Below are positions 28,094 to 35,694 of a stretch of 64,000 bases of DNA, piece after piece (position 1 is the first letter of the stretch; each line of letters starts with the position of its first letter). Under the pieces are notes generated by a model, which worked only from the letters and a program-made list of their open reading frames with translations, searched no databases and was not told where the DNA came from. The stretch comes from Saprospiraceae bacterium. Its GTDB lineage: Bacteria; Bacteroidota; Bacteroidia; Chitinophagales; Saprospiraceae. Where the stretch lies: positions 58,783-122,782 of the forward strand of contig JAHDEL010000007.1 in assembly GCA_020628855.1 (NCBI GenBank), read 5' to 3'. Position numbers and translations under genes: made by a program.

Positions 28094-28158
28094 CAAAGAT
28101 TCACCAAATAGGGTGGGCTGGCTATGATATTGATCATCAGGTTGAATGATAATTATCA
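28094..28158 (-). promoter_or_regulatory. Tandem CRP/FNR-type operator and promoter of the 28071 operon
   Basis: Palindromes TGATATTGATCA (28125-28136) and TGATAATTATCA (28147-28158) are 10 bases apart, and the -7-like box AATCTTTG (28094-28101, minus strand) lies 23 bases below the proximal one. The box differs from TAnnTTTG only in its first base. The layout equals that at 26.0, 33.1 and 35.7 kb. Confidence 0.8.
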
Positions 28159-28190
28159 CCATGTTTCTAGTTGTTGGGATCTTGTTTTTA

Positions 28191-28466
28191 TCAGCCCAGT
28201 CCAAACTTCAGAAAGAGAATTCCAGAAGCCAAGAATAGCCATTTCATGAGAATGATTCCATCTGATTCAATAAGTTGATGTTCGAGCTCATTAATAAGAC
28301 TGCGATCAAAAAGAACCAACATACTGAGAAGTAAAAGCAGGAAGCCACTTATGGTAAGTGCCAGATTAACCAATGTGTGAGCAGAATCTGAAAATGCAAT
28401 ATGGGTTATACCCATGATCATAAGAAAGATGTTCCAAGGTGTTGACTTTGCTATTGGTCTAGCCAA
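28191..28466 (-). CDS. Small membrane protein with three or so predicted helices, unknown function
   Basis: The 91-residue product has hydrophobic stretches at about 11-28, 32-53 and 72-90. No ATG opens the frame before codon 16; the start is probably TTG at 28466, only 3 bases after the stop of a 32-codon frame upstream. It follows CBS genes on the same strand and may be part of the stress set. I do not recognise the family. Confidence 0.55.
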   Translation of the reverse strand: MARPIAKSTPWNIFLMIMGITHIAFSDSAHTLVNLALTISGFLLLLLSMLVLFDRSLINELEHQLIESDGIILMKWLFLASGILFLKFGLG

Positions 28467-28469
28467 ATA

Positions 28470-28568
28470 CTATATCTCTTCTGTAAGTTTTGGTAAGAGT
28501 ATTAACGGTAGGCTAACTAGTAGAAAGACAATACTCCAAATAAGACTAATGAGTTGAATTTGGTTCAT
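28470..28568 (-). CDS. Candidate 32-residue single-helix membrane peptide
   Basis: A complete frame from ATG at 28568 to TAG encodes MNQIQLISLIWSIVF followed by LLVSLPLILLPKLTEEI: one predicted transmembrane helix with a short charged tail. It sits in the 117-base gap between two same-strand genes, 15 bases after the CBS stop and 3 bases before the next start. Its fit between the neighbours supports it, but it could be chance. Confidence 0.45.
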   Translation of the reverse strand: MNQIQLISLIWSIVFLLVSLPLILLPKLTEEI

Positions 28569-28583
28569 GCAGAATATGTATTG

Positions 28584-29003
28584 TTAACCAACTTCTTGGT
28601 AATATCCTTTCATTAAATCAAAAAGAGTCAATATCCCAACTGGCTTACCTTGATCTATGACAGGTACACAATGGAATTCTTTTTGTAAAAACAACTCAAT
28701 TGCATAGCTTGCTGCATCTTCCGGTCTGACTGATATAAATTGCTTCGTCATGATATCTTTTGCCAATGTCGTTTCCAACATCTTCTGAGCATAAGCCTTT
28801 CCGCTAGCTTGTTGAATAATAGCTTTTGTTTTCTTCAGGATATCGGTTTTGCTAATTACTCCCGCAAGATTACCAGCATAATCAACAACCATGAGATGTG
28901 ATATTTTTGATTGATCTAATGTGTTCATGACTCCTTGAAGACTTGTATTCTCTGACAAGGATATTGGGTTTTTACTCATGTAGAAAGCTACTTTTCTGTC
29001 CAT
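28584..29003 (-). CDS. CBS domain pair protein
   Basis: The 139-residue Bateman module has CBS motifs at about 4-58 (VAFYMSKNPISLSENTS) and 75-132 (AKDIMTKQFISVRPEDA). It shares the general design of the other CBS proteins in this cluster but is distinct in sequence. A terminator hairpin lies directly upstream (29021-29049), and no tandem operator was found there, so it relies on read-through or on an unseen promoter. Confidence 0.88.
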   Translation of the reverse strand: MDRKVAFYMSKNPISLSENTSLQGVMNTLDQSKISHLMVVDYAGNLAGVISKTDILKKTKAIIQQASGKAYAQKMLETTLAKDIMTKQFISVRPEDAASYAIELFLQKEFHCVPVIDQGKPVGILTLFDLMKGYYQEVG

Positions 29004-29020
29004 ATCATTTTGTTTTTATT

Positions 29021-29049
29021 AAAAATGGGATGGAGCTTACCTCCATCCC
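29021..29049 (-). terminator. Terminator between the Hsp20 and CBS genes
   Basis: The perfect 9-bp stem GGGATGGAG / CTCCATCCC with a 5-base loop is followed on the minus strand by ATTTTT. It ends the 33077 to 29064 operon, or partly attenuates transcription into the CBS gene at 29003. Confidence 0.8.
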
Positions 29050-29063
29050 TCGGGAAAATCCAA

Positions 29064-29501
29064 TTATTCAACTGGAATTGCAGTGTTTTGTGCGGGTTCG
29101 TCGTTAGATTTCTTAATAGTAAGTTTTAACACTCCATCTTCATATACAGCTTTGATATTATCGCTTGATGCATTTGGTGGTAAATTGAAGGATCTTGTGA
29201 AGGAAGAATATTCGAACTCTTTTCTAGTATATTCTTTACCTGTGGTCTCTTCACTTTTTTGCTCTGATGAACTAATTATTAAGCGTCTATCATCTATACT
29301 GATGGAGAAATCTTCTTTAGCTTTTGCTGGAACTGCCAGATCTAGGTAAAAAGCATCTTTATCTTCAGAGATATTAGTCTCTAGGAAGCGAAATCTGATT
29401 GGTTTAGTATCGGAGAAGAATTCTAAATTGTCCAACATGTCATACCATTCTGAAGGAAATGTTGGAAATGAGCTTGGTACATAGTTAGGTAGTGATTTCA
29501 T
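29064..29501 (-). CDS. Small heat shock protein, Hsp20/alpha-crystallin family
   Basis: The 145-residue product has an alpha-crystallin domain (about 40-135): FYLDLAVPAKAKEDFSI, the SSFTRSFNLPP strand, and AVYEDGVLKLTIKK, the family's signature end. The C-terminal tail contains a NTAIPVE segment that can serve as the I-x-V-like anchor for oligomer assembly. It is an ATP-independent holdase for unfolding proteins and is the last gene of the long stress operon. Confidence 0.93.
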   Translation of the reverse strand: MKSLPNYVPSSFPTFPSEWYDMLDNLEFFSDTKPIRFRFLETNISEDKDAFYLDLAVPAKAKEDFSISIDDRRLIISSSEQKSEETTGKEYTRKEFEYSSFTRSFNLPPNASSDNIKAVYEDGVLKLTIKKSNDEPAQNTAIPVE

Positions 29502-29543
29502 AGTAGACTTGATTTTATTGGTGTATTTATGTGAAACTTAATG

Positions 29544-29915
29544 CTATGAATTCATCCAGTCTGGGAATTCGTCATCATCCCCCTCAAATTGCTTCATGGC
29601 AGCATATGCTTGGATACCATACATCATGGATGGTCCGCCACCCATGACTATACACACGTTGATAACTTCAATAAGTTCTTCTGACTTTACTCCAGCTTCC
29701 AACGCCTTCTTTGTATGATATGCAATACATGGATCACAGTGTGTGGCTATCGAAATAGCTAGAGCAATTAGCTCTTTGATTTTATTACTTAAGTGGCCAG
29801 TACACGATGCTTTCTCAGTATACTCCATGAAGCTTGCTATAACCTTAGGATTTTCTTTTATAAAGTCATTCATAAGACTCATGGAAGTGTGATAAATGTT
29901 TGGATAGTTTTTCAT
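29544..29915 (-). CDS. AhpD-like carboxymuconolactone decarboxylase family protein
   Basis: The 123-residue all-helical product has the AhpD-type redox motif C-x2-C-x3-H (CDPCIAYH, about 59-66) followed by KKALEAGVKSEELIEVI. Members with this motif act as alkylhydroperoxidase-like disulfide reductants; others are decarboxylases lacking the Cys pair. The motif here favours a peroxide/thiol role. It is co-transcribed between a USP gene (4 bases) and hsp20. Confidence 0.87.
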   Translation of the reverse strand: MKNYPNIYHTSMSLMNDFIKENPKVIASFMEYTEKASCTGHLSNKIKELIALAISIATHCDPCIAYHTKKALEAGVKSEELIEVINVCIVMGGGPSMMYGIQAYAAMKQFEGDDDEFPDWMNS

Positions 29916-29919
29916 GTGC

Positions 29920-30729
29920 TTACTTTTTATCGGGAATGAATAATACAGGTAAAGAGATATTGAAGAGTTCTTCTTTAAGAAGACTCTGTCGAAATAGACG
30001 ACTTAACCAATTTGAGTGATGATGAATAATGCAAAGTAGTTCAGCTCCTACGATTCTACATTGCTCTTCTAGCGTTGAAGAGATGCTTTCCTGAGATGCA
30101 ACAGTTGCGCTTTTCATCTGGAAATTTTTAAGATAGTTTTTGATTTCGGATTTAACCTTAATCCGAGTACTAGCTTCAGCACTAACTTGGATAAGATGAA
30201 TGATAGGATCGAATGCTTGCAGAATTTCATGAATACGAAAAACTGCTTTAGGATTTTGCATCCTTTCTTGATCTACACCAATAACAACATTTGTTATAGC
30301 GTTAAAATCACTGCCTTCAGGTATTGCAATCACCGGAGTCGAAGTTCTATCTACGAGGTACTCCGTGACACTTCCAATCGTGAGATCTTTAACATTGGTT
30401 AACCCTTGGGTCCCAAGTATAATGCAATCCGCTGCTACTGATTTTGCTCTTTTTAAAATAGCTTCTTTTGGATTCAAATTGGTTATGAGAGTCGTGATAG
30501 TTGATTTCCTGCTCTCATGTTGTACTGCTTTGAGTAGTTGAGACATATCTTCTTCAGCTTTTTCAATGAGTATGGAGTCAATGTCCAGAAAGATTTGTGA
30601 TCTTCCTCGAGAATCAATACAATGCAGTATTTCTAGATCTGCTCCGCCAATACCATCAGCATACTTGATAGCCCATCTGACAGCGTTGACTGATATTCTT
30701 GAGAAATCTGTTGGTATGAGTATTTTCAT
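29920..30729 (-). CDS. Universal stress protein, two-domain
   Basis: The 269-residue protein starts MKILIPTDFSRISVNAV, so I use the ATG at 30729; a TTG extension to 30780 would overlap the previous gene. The first USP domain keeps the nucleotide motif (ILGTQGL to IGSVTE); the second has a degenerate version (HHHSNWLSRLFRQS). It is one of three consecutive USP genes in the 33077 operon, 13 bases after the previous stop. Confidence 0.9.
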   Translation of the reverse strand: MKILIPTDFSRISVNAVRWAIKYADGIGGADLEILHCIDSRGRSQIFLDIDSILIEKAEEDMSQLLKAVQHESRKSTITTLITNLNPKEAILKRAKSVAADCIILGTQGLTNVKDLTIGSVTEYLVDRTSTPVIAIPEGSDFNAITNVVIGVDQERMQNPKAVFRIHEILQAFDPIIHLIQVSAEASTRIKVKSEIKNYLKNFQMKSATVASQESISSTLEEQCRIVGAELLCIIHHHSNWLSRLFRQSLLKEELFNISLPVLFIPDKK

Positions 30730-30742
30730 CTTGATTGTTTGT

Positions 30743-31552
30743 TTAGTGAATAAATAAGAGTGGAGTCTTTGTTTGTTCAATGAGTTCTTTGCTCACACTT
30801 TTGAAGAGCATTTTATCTATAAATGACTGGTTGTCAGGTGCTATTATTACGATATCACTTTTCCACTTATAGGCATGGTTGAGTAGTGACTGTGCAACAT
30901 TCTCATGAGGAATACTGGATATCTCGAATCCAAAATCCAAGGCATTTTGATCAAGAAGGTGTTCGACAATTTGGTCTTTATCTGCTTTGAATGTGGAGCC
31001 AGTATTTTCTATATGCAAAAATTTCATGAAAGCCTTGTGGGTTTTGTTCCAAGCGGTGAGACTATCTACCAATCGAGAATCGAGGAGATGTCCATCACTT
31101 CCTACTAATATCTTTTGGTATTCTGAAAATTTGCAATGGCCAGGAATTAGGTAGGTAGGAACTTTTGATGTCTTTACAACTCCAAGAGAATGGGTCCCGA
31201 TCATCTTATCCACGATGGTAAACTTATCCCTTAGTCCCATATAGATAGCATCTGGTTTCAGCTCTAATGCATAGTGATGTATTCTTCCGACCACATTACC
31301 CATTGTTACATGAAAAGAAGAAATTGAATTTGTGTCTGGGATGTATTTCTTCACAAATTCTTTGAGTTCATCATTCCAGGATTGCATCAATCTCTTTTGT
31401 ACGTGAAATGGTCTGTCTGCATGCACGTTAACATTTACAGGTCTCACATTGAGAACATGTTTTTCAGAGTTTGGATTAGCTTCAAGAGCGTAGTGTATGG
31501 CATTGACCGAGACTTCAGTCAAGTCCATTGGTATAAGGATTTTCTTCTTCAT
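30743..31552 (-). CDS. Universal stress protein, two-domain, degenerate nucleotide site
   Basis: The 269-residue protein starts MKKKILIPMDLTEVSVNAI. In the first domain the usual G-x2-G is GLRDKF, so the second Gly is lost, while IGTHS remains; the second domain also lacks the signature. It may not bind ATP and could act by dimerising with its USP neighbours (inference). The ATG sits 2 bases after the preceding stop, indicating tight co-translation. Confidence 0.88.
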   Translation of the reverse strand: MKKKILIPMDLTEVSVNAIHYALEANPNSEKHVLNVRPVNVNVHADRPFHVQKRLMQSWNDELKEFVKKYIPDTNSISSFHVTMGNVVGRIHHYALELKPDAIYMGLRDKFTIVDKMIGTHSLGVVKTSKVPTYLIPGHCKFSEYQKILVGSDGHLLDSRLVDSLTAWNKTHKAFMKFLHIENTGSTFKADKDQIVEHLLDQNALDFGFEISSIPHENVAQSLLNHAYKWKSDIVIIAPDNQSFIDKMLFKSVSKELIEQTKTPLLFIH

Positions 31553-31554
31553 GA

Positions 31555-32640
31555 TTAAAAGTTTGATGCATTGTCACCCTCGTGATAGAGCAGTATTGGA
31601 GTTGAAGACTTTATTACAAAACTGGTACTGATACTTCGATGAAATAGATTTTCGATAAAGCCTCTATTTTTCTTGCTTACGATCAAAAGATCTGCATCTT
31701 TTGCACTGCTATATTCGAGTACTGTTTGGACAACATTCTCTAATGGAATTTGAGTACTCTTAATGAGGTGAGCAGGATAGAATTTCTTCCAAAGTTCAGT
31801 TAAGACTGTAATGTCATAATTGTCTTTTAGTCCTACATTGAGTAAATGGACATGCGGCTTATTTTCACCTAGCAAACTGATGAAACTTTGGACAAATGCT
31901 GAATCAAGTACATTGTCATTTGTACTATAGATTACATTTTGCAGTGATGTAAATCGAGCACAAGGTGGAATAATCAATACTGGGCAATGTGCTTGCTGAG
32001 ATACTTTTACAGTTAACGAACCAAAGACGTGCTTTGCTCGCTCTGAAGTACCTGAATTACCTAAGATTAATAGTGTTGTTTCTTCTTTTTTAGAAAGTTG
32101 AATAAGCTTGTCAGCGGCAAATCCAGACAAGAAAGATGATGATATATTATCAGCCATTTTTGGGTTGCTTAATAACTCTTCGTTTGTTAAATCTTGAAGC
32201 TGTTTTCTTGCCTTTTTTTCAAGATTTTCATTCAAATACGAAGTGGTATCTATTCGGGAAAGACTTGGTTTGAATATATGGACAATTTGTACAGAGTAAT
32301 TTAGCATTTTGCCAAGTGCAATGGCATATTTGATTGCATCTTTTGAGTTTTCAGAAAAGTCGGTAGCAACAAGTATTTTTTTCATAGGACGGTTCTGTAT
32401 TAAGTTTGATAGTCTTGTCTGGATTGATGTTGTAAATGCTTCAATCGGTTGGGATGTCCCAATTTCTATGATTTCTCCATTGATGCTAATTGCTGGTATT
32501 CTATTGATCTTATTTGCAATAAAAGCTTTAGTGTCATTGACTTCATTAACCTGAGCATCTAAGTCGTCCGCTAGCCTTAAAATGTTCTTTAAGGCTTCGA
32601 AATTTTCTGATTTTACACCATATAATGTTATTTGATTCAT
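31555..32640 (-). CDS. Thioredoxin-fold domain fused to two universal stress domains
   Basis: Residues 1-82 form a thioredoxin-like fold: ITLYGVKSENFEALKN, a cis-Pro-type segment RIPAISINGEIIEIG, and a final helix. It lacks any Cys, including the CxxC pair. Residues about 87-361 are two USP domains (MKKILVATDFSENSKDAI; nucleotide motif LGNSGT to FGSLT). The Cys-less thioredoxin domain is probably a binding or dimerisation module. It lies 5 bases after the CBS gene in the operon. Confidence 0.82.
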   Translation of the reverse strand: MNQITLYGVKSENFEALKNILRLADDLDAQVNEVNDTKAFIANKINRIPAISINGEIIEIGTSQPIEAFTTSIQTRLSNLIQNRPMKKILVATDFSENSKDAIKYAIALGKMLNYSVQIVHIFKPSLSRIDTTSYLNENLEKKARKQLQDLTNEELLSNPKMADNISSSFLSGFAADKLIQLSKKEETTLLILGNSGTSERAKHVFGSLTVKVSQQAHCPVLIIPPCARFTSLQNVIYSTNDNVLDSAFVQSFISLLGENKPHVHLLNVGLKDNYDITVLTELWKKFYPAHLIKSTQIPLENVVQTVLEYSSAKDADLLIVSKKNRGFIENLFHRSISTSFVIKSSTPILLYHEGDNASNF

Positions 32641-32645
32641 TTTCT

Positions 32646-33077
32646 TTAATTGATTTGACTCTCTCCAAAAAATTTATTGATTACATCAACCATAGAGACT
32701 ATTCCTACTAACTTCTGTCCATCTATGACAGGAATAGATCTGATGTTATACTTGCAGAAGGTGTTTATTGCATCCAGTATTTCATCATCAATATCAAGGG
32801 TGATAATATCTTCTTGCATAATATCTTCCACCTTATATGCTTTGAGTCTGTAAGCATTTACCTTTGCATCTTCTTCATAGTCATGGTATCCTCTTTTGAA
32901 GAGTTGGAAGTCTGATTTGCAGACAATGCCTATCAATTTACAATCTTCAATGACTGGCACACAATGCACTTCTCGTGACCTCATGATTCTATCGAGGGAC
33001 ATTAGGCTTTGTTCTTTTTGTGACGTTATTACATCCATTGTCATAATCGAGTGTACTTTACTTTTTGTACTAAACAT
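32646..33077 (-). CDS. CBS domain pair protein, first gene of the main stress operon
   Basis: The 143-residue Bateman module has CBS motifs at about 7-62 (VHSIMTMDVITSQKEQS) and 80-138 (VEDIMQEDIITLDIDDE). It heads the operon CBS, Trx-USP, USP, USP, AhpD-like, Hsp20 (33077 to 29064), with gaps of 2 to 42 bases. The promoter upstream carries a tandem operator, and its -7 box is 22 bases before this ATG. Confidence 0.9.
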   Translation of the reverse strand: MFSTKSKVHSIMTMDVITSQKEQSLMSLDRIMRSREVHCVPVIEDCKLIGIVCKSDFQLFKRGYHDYEEDAKVNAYRLKAYKVEDIMQEDIITLDIDDEILDAINTFCKYNIRSIPVIDGQKLVGIVSMVDVINKFFGESQIN

Positions 33078-33099
33078 GGTTTCATTTTATTTTCTATTT

Positions 33100-33164
33100 C
33101 AAAGCTAGAGTGCAGAGATATTGTGGAGAATGACGTGCGTCATTCTGTAATATGATTTTGGTTA
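33100..33164 (-). promoter_or_regulatory. Tandem CRP/FNR-type operator and promoter of the main stress operon
   Basis: The proximal site TGACGTGCGTCA (33131-33142) lies in a perfect 9-bp inverted repeat (33127-33146). Ten bases further is a degenerate partner, TGATTTTGGTTA (33153-33164). The -7 box TAGCTTTG (33100-33107, minus strand) lies 23 bases below the proximal site. This is the spacing found at the other three promoters. The divergent kinase gene starts at 33183. Confidence 0.85.
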
Positions 33165-33182
33165 TCTTAGGTCTAAGAAATT

Positions 33183-34403
33183 ATGGCTGTGAAACAGAAA
33201 TCTTTGGAAATCTCATCTTTTGCAGAAGCGACCATCGGAATTTTGGTTGCCAATAAGTGTGGTGAAATTGTTTTGGTAAATCGCTTCTGCTGTGATTTAT
33301 TTGGATATCATATTGATAAACTACAATCACTTAAGGTTGAAGACTTGATTCCTACTTCCTATAGACATGGACATGAGAACTATAGAGAAGGTTATCATAA
33401 GGATCCTAAGCCTCGAGCCATGGGTATGCATCGAGAACTTTATGGTCTCAAAAGTGATGGATCGAAATTTCCGCTTGAAATAAGCTTGAGTAGTACACTA
33501 ATCAATGGTGAACAGTTTGCTCTTGCCTATGTGACTGATGCTACTGAAAAGAAACAGATGTTGGAGGAGCTGAACCAATTGAATGAAAAGTTAGAGAATA
33601 AAGTAGAAGCACGTACAAACGAGTTAGAGTCAACGGTAAATGAACTATTAGAGACAAATCATAAGTTAGAGCAAAGTCAAGCACTACTTCAGGCTTCATT
33701 TGATAAAGAGAAGGAGTTAGGTGAGCTAAAATCTCGATTTGTTTCCATGGCTTCTCATGAGTTCAGGACTCCTCTGAGTACCATCTTATCCTCTGCATCA
33801 CTTATTAGCAAATATGAAAAGACAGAACAACAGTCAAATCGTGATAAACATATAGCTAGAATAAAGACATCAGTAAGGCATCTGACTCAAATATTGAATG
33901 ACTTTCTATCCTTAAGCAAAATAGAAGAAGGAAAAGAGAAATGTGAATACATAACAGTAAATTGTAGAGAGTTGTGTTCTGAAATTATGGATTCTGTGGC
34001 AAATATGACAGGAGCTAATCAAGAACTTTTGTTAAACTATTCACTTGGAGAAGATCAGATTGTTACTGATCCTAAAATATTGAAAAACATACTTTACAAT
34101 CTCATTTCTAATGCTATAAAATATAGTGGGGAAAATGCTCAAATATTTTTGGACGTCAGTGAGACACCAGAAGAACTACACTTTAAAGTAATGGATAACG
34201 GAATAGGTATACCAGAACCTGACCACAAACATATGTTCCAGCGATTTTTCAGAGCATCCAATGTTGAAAACATTCAAGGAACGGGACTTGGATTAAATAT
34301 TGTTAAACGTTATGTGGAACTAATGAAAGGCACTATTTCGTTTGTAAGCAAATTGGGAGAAGGCACAACATTTAAGGTAATCTTAAATAAAAATAATGGA
34401 TAG
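33183..34403 (+). CDS. PAS-domain sensor histidine kinase
   Basis: The 406-residue protein has an N-terminal PAS domain (about 10-122), a coiled coil (about 123-180), a HisKA domain with the phospho-accepting H192 in SHEFRTPL, and HATPase_c with NLISNAIKYS, DNGIGIP and GTGLGLNI. No transmembrane segment is visible, so the sensor is cytoplasmic. The PAS resembles FixL-type PAS, but the residue matching the heme His is Arg. It overlaps the regulator gene by 8 bases and should phosphorylate it. Confidence 0.92.
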   Translation: MAVKQKSLEISSFAEATIGILVANKCGEIVLVNRFCCDLFGYHIDKLQSLKVEDLIPTSYRHGHENYREGYHKDPKPRAMGMHRELYGLKSDGSKFPLEISLSSTLINGEQFALAYVTDATEKKQMLEELNQLNEKLENKVEARTNELESTVNELLETNHKLEQSQALLQASFDKEKELGELKSRFVSMASHEFRTPLSTILSSASLISKYEKTEQQSNRDKHIARIKTSVRHLTQILNDFLSLSKIEEGKEKCEYITVNCRELCSEIMDSVANMTGANQELLLNYSLGEDQIVTDPKILKNILYNLISNAIKYSGENAQIFLDVSETPEELHFKVMDNGIGIPEPDHKHMFQRFFRASNVENIQGTGLGLNIVKRYVELMKGTISFVSKLGEGTTFKVILNKNNG

Positions 34404-35442
34404 GATTCTTGTAGTAGAAGATAATACTGAGGTAAGGGAGAATATCTGCGAAATACTTGAGCTAGCAGGCTATGAAGTATGGAGTGCAAAGAATGGCAAA
34501 GAAGGTGTTGTGGCTGCACAATCTGTTAATCCAGATCTGATACTTTGTGATGTGATGATGCCCGAATTAGATGGTTTTGGAGTTCTCAAGATTCTAAATA
34601 AAGACCCAAACCTAAACACCATTCCTCTTATTTTTCTAACTGCTAAAGCAGAAAAGCAAGATCTACGTAAAGGGATGGGCCTAGGAGCAGATGATTATAT
34701 AACCAAACCATTCGATGATACTGAACTGTTAGAATCCATCGAAATGCGGATAGCTAAGTCCAAAAAACTCAGAGCTCTTGTTGAGAATTCGGATCAAGCT
34801 GTATCCGAGTTCATGTCTTCAGCTCGGGCGGAAAAACTTATCTCAAGTTTAACTTCTGATACAGAGATTAGAAAATATTCTAAGAAAGACATCATTTTTG
34901 AGGAGGGAGCCATAGCGCGCTGGCTGTACTTTATTGTTAGTGGTCAAGTAAAAATGTATAAGACAAATGAATATGGCAAAGAATTAACAACTCAGTTACT
35001 GAACCCAGGAGAGTTTTTCGGATATTATAGTTTAATCCAAGATAGTCAATATACTAGCTCAGCAGCTTGCACAGAAAGTTCCGAAATTAGAATGATTCCA
35101 AAGGATGACTTTAAAGATCTCTTATATAAGAATAGAGACTTCTCTGCAAAGTTTATTAAGATGATTGCAAATAGGGCTGAAAATACAGAGCGTGATTTGA
35201 TTACAATGGCGTACAGCTCAGTAAGAAAAAAAGTTGCAAACACTTTAAAAGCATTTGCAACTGACGCCGATTCATCAATTAAAATCAAAGTGTCAAGGGA
35301 AGAGTTGGCTTCAAAAGCTGGCACAGCTAAAGAAACACTTATACGTACACTTTCTGATTTTAAAAGCGAGGGAATAATTGAGATAGATTCTTCTGGAATA
35401 ACAATCCATAATTTAAAAGACCTGGATAACTTAATCGGTTGA
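34396..35442 (+). CDS. Response regulator fused to a CRP/FNR-type transcription factor
   Basis: The 348-residue protein has a receiver domain (1-120; phospho-acceptor D52 in LCDVMMPELDG, K104), then a cyclic-nucleotide-binding-like barrel (about 150-265; IVSGQVKMYK, GEFFGYYSL) and a CRP-type winged helix (about 285-345). The recognition helix AGTAKETLIRTL keeps the Glu and Arg that CRP/FNR proteins use to read TGA. No Cys cluster typical of FNR is present. It is the natural candidate to bind the TGA-N6-TCA sites nearby. Confidence 0.92.
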   Translation: MDRILVVEDNTEVRENICEILELAGYEVWSAKNGKEGVVAAQSVNPDLILCDVMMPELDGFGVLKILNKDPNLNTIPLIFLTAKAEKQDLRKGMGLGADDYITKPFDDTELLESIEMRIAKSKKLRALVENSDQAVSEFMSSARAEKLISSLTSDTEIRKYSKKDIIFEEGAIARWLYFIVSGQVKMYKTNEYGKELTTQLLNPGEFFGYYSLIQDSQYTSSAACTESSEIRMIPKDDFKDLLYKNRDFSAKFIKMIANRAENTERDLITMAYSSVRKKVANTLKAFATDADSSIKIKVSREELASKAGTAKETLIRTLSDFKSEGIIEIDSSGITIHNLKDLDNLIG

Positions 35443-35673
35443 TTATGCGACCTTTTCGATCTTGTGTTCCGTTTTTGGAATTTTCAATTCAATTGCTTTA
35501 GCTGACTTGTTCTTGCTTGACCTGAAACTAATGCCCATCAATGCACTCAAAAAAACAGGTAAAGCAAGAAGTGATAAATATTTTAGCCCAAGAAACCATG
35601 GAAGGATAACGACGGCCATTAATAAATAATACCTTAGAATAATAATTTCAATAGATGTTGTAAAAGCTCTCAT
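35443..35673 (-). CDS. Small membrane protein behind a tandem operator, unknown function
   Basis: The 76-residue product has two hydrophobic segments (about 10-30 and 32-50) and a Lys-rich tail (RSSKNKSAKAIELKIPK). The stop abuts the regulator's stop with no gap, so the two transcripts must overlap. A tandem operator with the standard spacing lies upstream and its -7 box is 21 bases before the ATG, which strongly supports this as a real gene of the regulon. Confidence 0.7.
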   Translation of the reverse strand: MRAFTTSIEIIILRYYLLMAVVILPWFLGLKYLSLLALPVFLSALMGISFRSSKNKSAKAIELKIPKTEHKIEKVA

Positions 35674-35694
35674 AATTGTTGTTTTGTTCTATTC

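Noticed and set aside
33131..33183. Class II activation of the kinase gene by the same tandem operator
   Set aside because: On the plus strand no TAnnTTTG-like box lies 23 bases from either palindrome; only the leftward promoter fits.
33183..33560. FixL-like heme oxygen sensor PAS in the kinase
   Set aside because: The PAS aligns to the FixL-type segment, but the residue at the heme-ligand His position is Arg (PRAMGMHR), so heme binding is not supported.
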